Part shown: piece after piece, positions 7,212 through 7,453 of the stretch
Numbering within the stretch: position 1 is the first letter of the stretch
Layout: every line of letters starts with the position of its first letter
Assembly (NCBI GenBank): GCA_902803245.1
Contig: CADCPJ010000165.1
Span: 1-7,453, forward strand
DNA from: an uncultured Lachnospiraceae bacterium
Lineage (GTDB): Bacteria; Bacillota; Clostridia; Lachnospirales; Lachnospiraceae
DNA: 7,453 nucleotides
Reading direction: 5' to 3'
The notes under the pieces: model-generated
Told to the model about the DNA's origin: nothing
Seen by the model: only the letters and a program-made list of their open reading frames with translations
Database searches by the model: none
Position numbers and translations under genes: made by a program

Positions 7212-7218
7212 CTCCTTT
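7212..7218 (-). promoter_or_regulatory. Ribosome binding site of the channel gene
   Basis: Read on the minus strand this is AAAGGAG, 10 bases before the ATG at 7201. It decides the start codon, because no other in-frame ATG nearby has such a site. Confidence 0.7.
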
Positions 7219-7232
7219 CTATGCGCTTTACA

Positions 7233-7256
7233 GCAGCGGTGAATCGAACCGGCTGC
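7233..7256 (-). promoter_or_regulatory. Small hairpin in the predicted 5' leader of the channel gene
   Basis: GCAGC and GGT (7233-7240) pair with ACC and GCTGC (7248-7256) around a 7-base loop, with one bulged base at 7251. It lies between the predicted promoter and the ribosome binding site. A regulatory role is possible but unsupported beyond structure and position. Confidence 0.3.
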
Positions 7257-7282
7257 CTTTTTCAAAATCAATGAGTTCCATC

Positions 7283-7291
7283 AGTATATCA
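7283..7291 (-). promoter_or_regulatory. Probable extended -10 promoter for the channel gene
   Basis: The minus strand reads TGATATACT, an extended -10 (TGn) joined to TATACT, which matches the TATAAT consensus at five of six positions. The -35 position 17 bases upstream (TTTCTC) is poor, as is common for extended -10 promoters. It would give a leader of about 75 bases. Confidence 0.45.
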
Positions 7292-7331
7292 CAGGAGAGG
7301 CCAAAGAGAAACAGACGACATCAGCGCCTCC

Positions 7332-7418
7332 TGCCGGCATTTTCCGGCAAAGGGTATATGCAGTGCATTATTTTGACCTTTGACGGGAAGCGGGTAAATG
7401 ACAGGTCAAAATCTGACC
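7332..7418. repeat. Cluster of short dyads and TTTGACC-like half-sites at the right edge, no gene seen
   Basis: This stretch holds TGCCGG (7332-7337) facing CCGGCA (7344-7349), the short palindrome ATGCAgTGCAT (7358-7368), and a 9-base inverted repeat ATTTTGACC (7370-7378) / GGTCAAAAT (7404-7412). TTTGAC recurs at 7379-7384 and TCTGACC at 7412-7418. No convincing coding frame crosses it. The layout is like a regulator-binding region of a neighbouring gene beyond the window edge, but that is inference. Confidence 0.35.
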
Positions 7419-7453
7419 ACAGATTCGGATATGGGAAGAAATGCGGGAAGCCC

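Noticed and set aside
7239..7250. GGTTCGATTC on the minus strand, resembling a tRNA T-arm loop or attachment-site remnant
   Set aside because: The flanking bases do not form a T-stem, and no acceptor, anticodon or D arm can be found around it.
7321..7453. Frames open to the right edge: about 43 codons on the minus strand ending at 7321 and about 32 codons on the plus strand from ATG 7358
   Set aside because: Neither has a convincing composition, and the plus-strand one has only AAAGGG three bases before its ATG. They cannot be separated from chance without sequence beyond the edge.

Overview
The window looks like chromosomal DNA from a GC-rich Bacillota, most likely a Lachnospiraceae-type Clostridia. 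The grounds are strong AAAGGAGG-type ribosome binding sites, CUT1 sugar-transporter families typical of that group (LplB-like and LplC/YtcP-like permeases, and binding proteins with a DUF3502-type C-terminus), and C/G-rich third codon positions. This placement is inferred from family resemblance; no rRNA or other marker gene is present.

Bases 1-6680 are one plus-strand transport and utilisation operon whose 5' end lies outside the window. In order it holds the 3' part of a solute-binding protein gene (SBP1, 1-1272), a strong intercistronic hairpin, an inner-membrane permease with an unusual four-helix N-terminal extension (1376-2722), a second permease (2741-3649), a cytoplasmic type-B carboxylesterase (3708-5087), and a second, full-length binding protein paralogous to the first (SBP2, 5160-6680). 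A rho-independent terminator at 6731-6771 closes the unit. No ATPase gene is present, as is usual for CUT1 systems that share an MsmX-type ATPase. The layout suggests capture of an oligosaccharide at the cell surface by two related binding proteins, import through one permease pair, and removal of ester groups (acetyl or aryl) inside the cell by the esterase. The sugar itself cannot be named from this sequence.

Bases 6770-7201 hold a convergent minus-strand gene for a small two-helix potassium-channel-like protein with the filter TAGFGD. Its ribosome binding site and a plausible extended -10 promoter lie at 7212-7291. The remaining right end (7292-7453) holds no supportable gene, but it does hold a cluster of short inverted repeats.

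The points most worth a second look are the tetraspan extension on the first permease, the absence of a lipobox in SBP2, the pairing of two binding proteins with one permease set, the esterase inside the operon, and the variant selectivity filter of the channel. No clearly new defence or mobile system is visible. The numerous long antisense and out-of-frame open frames here are by-products of GC-rich codon use.
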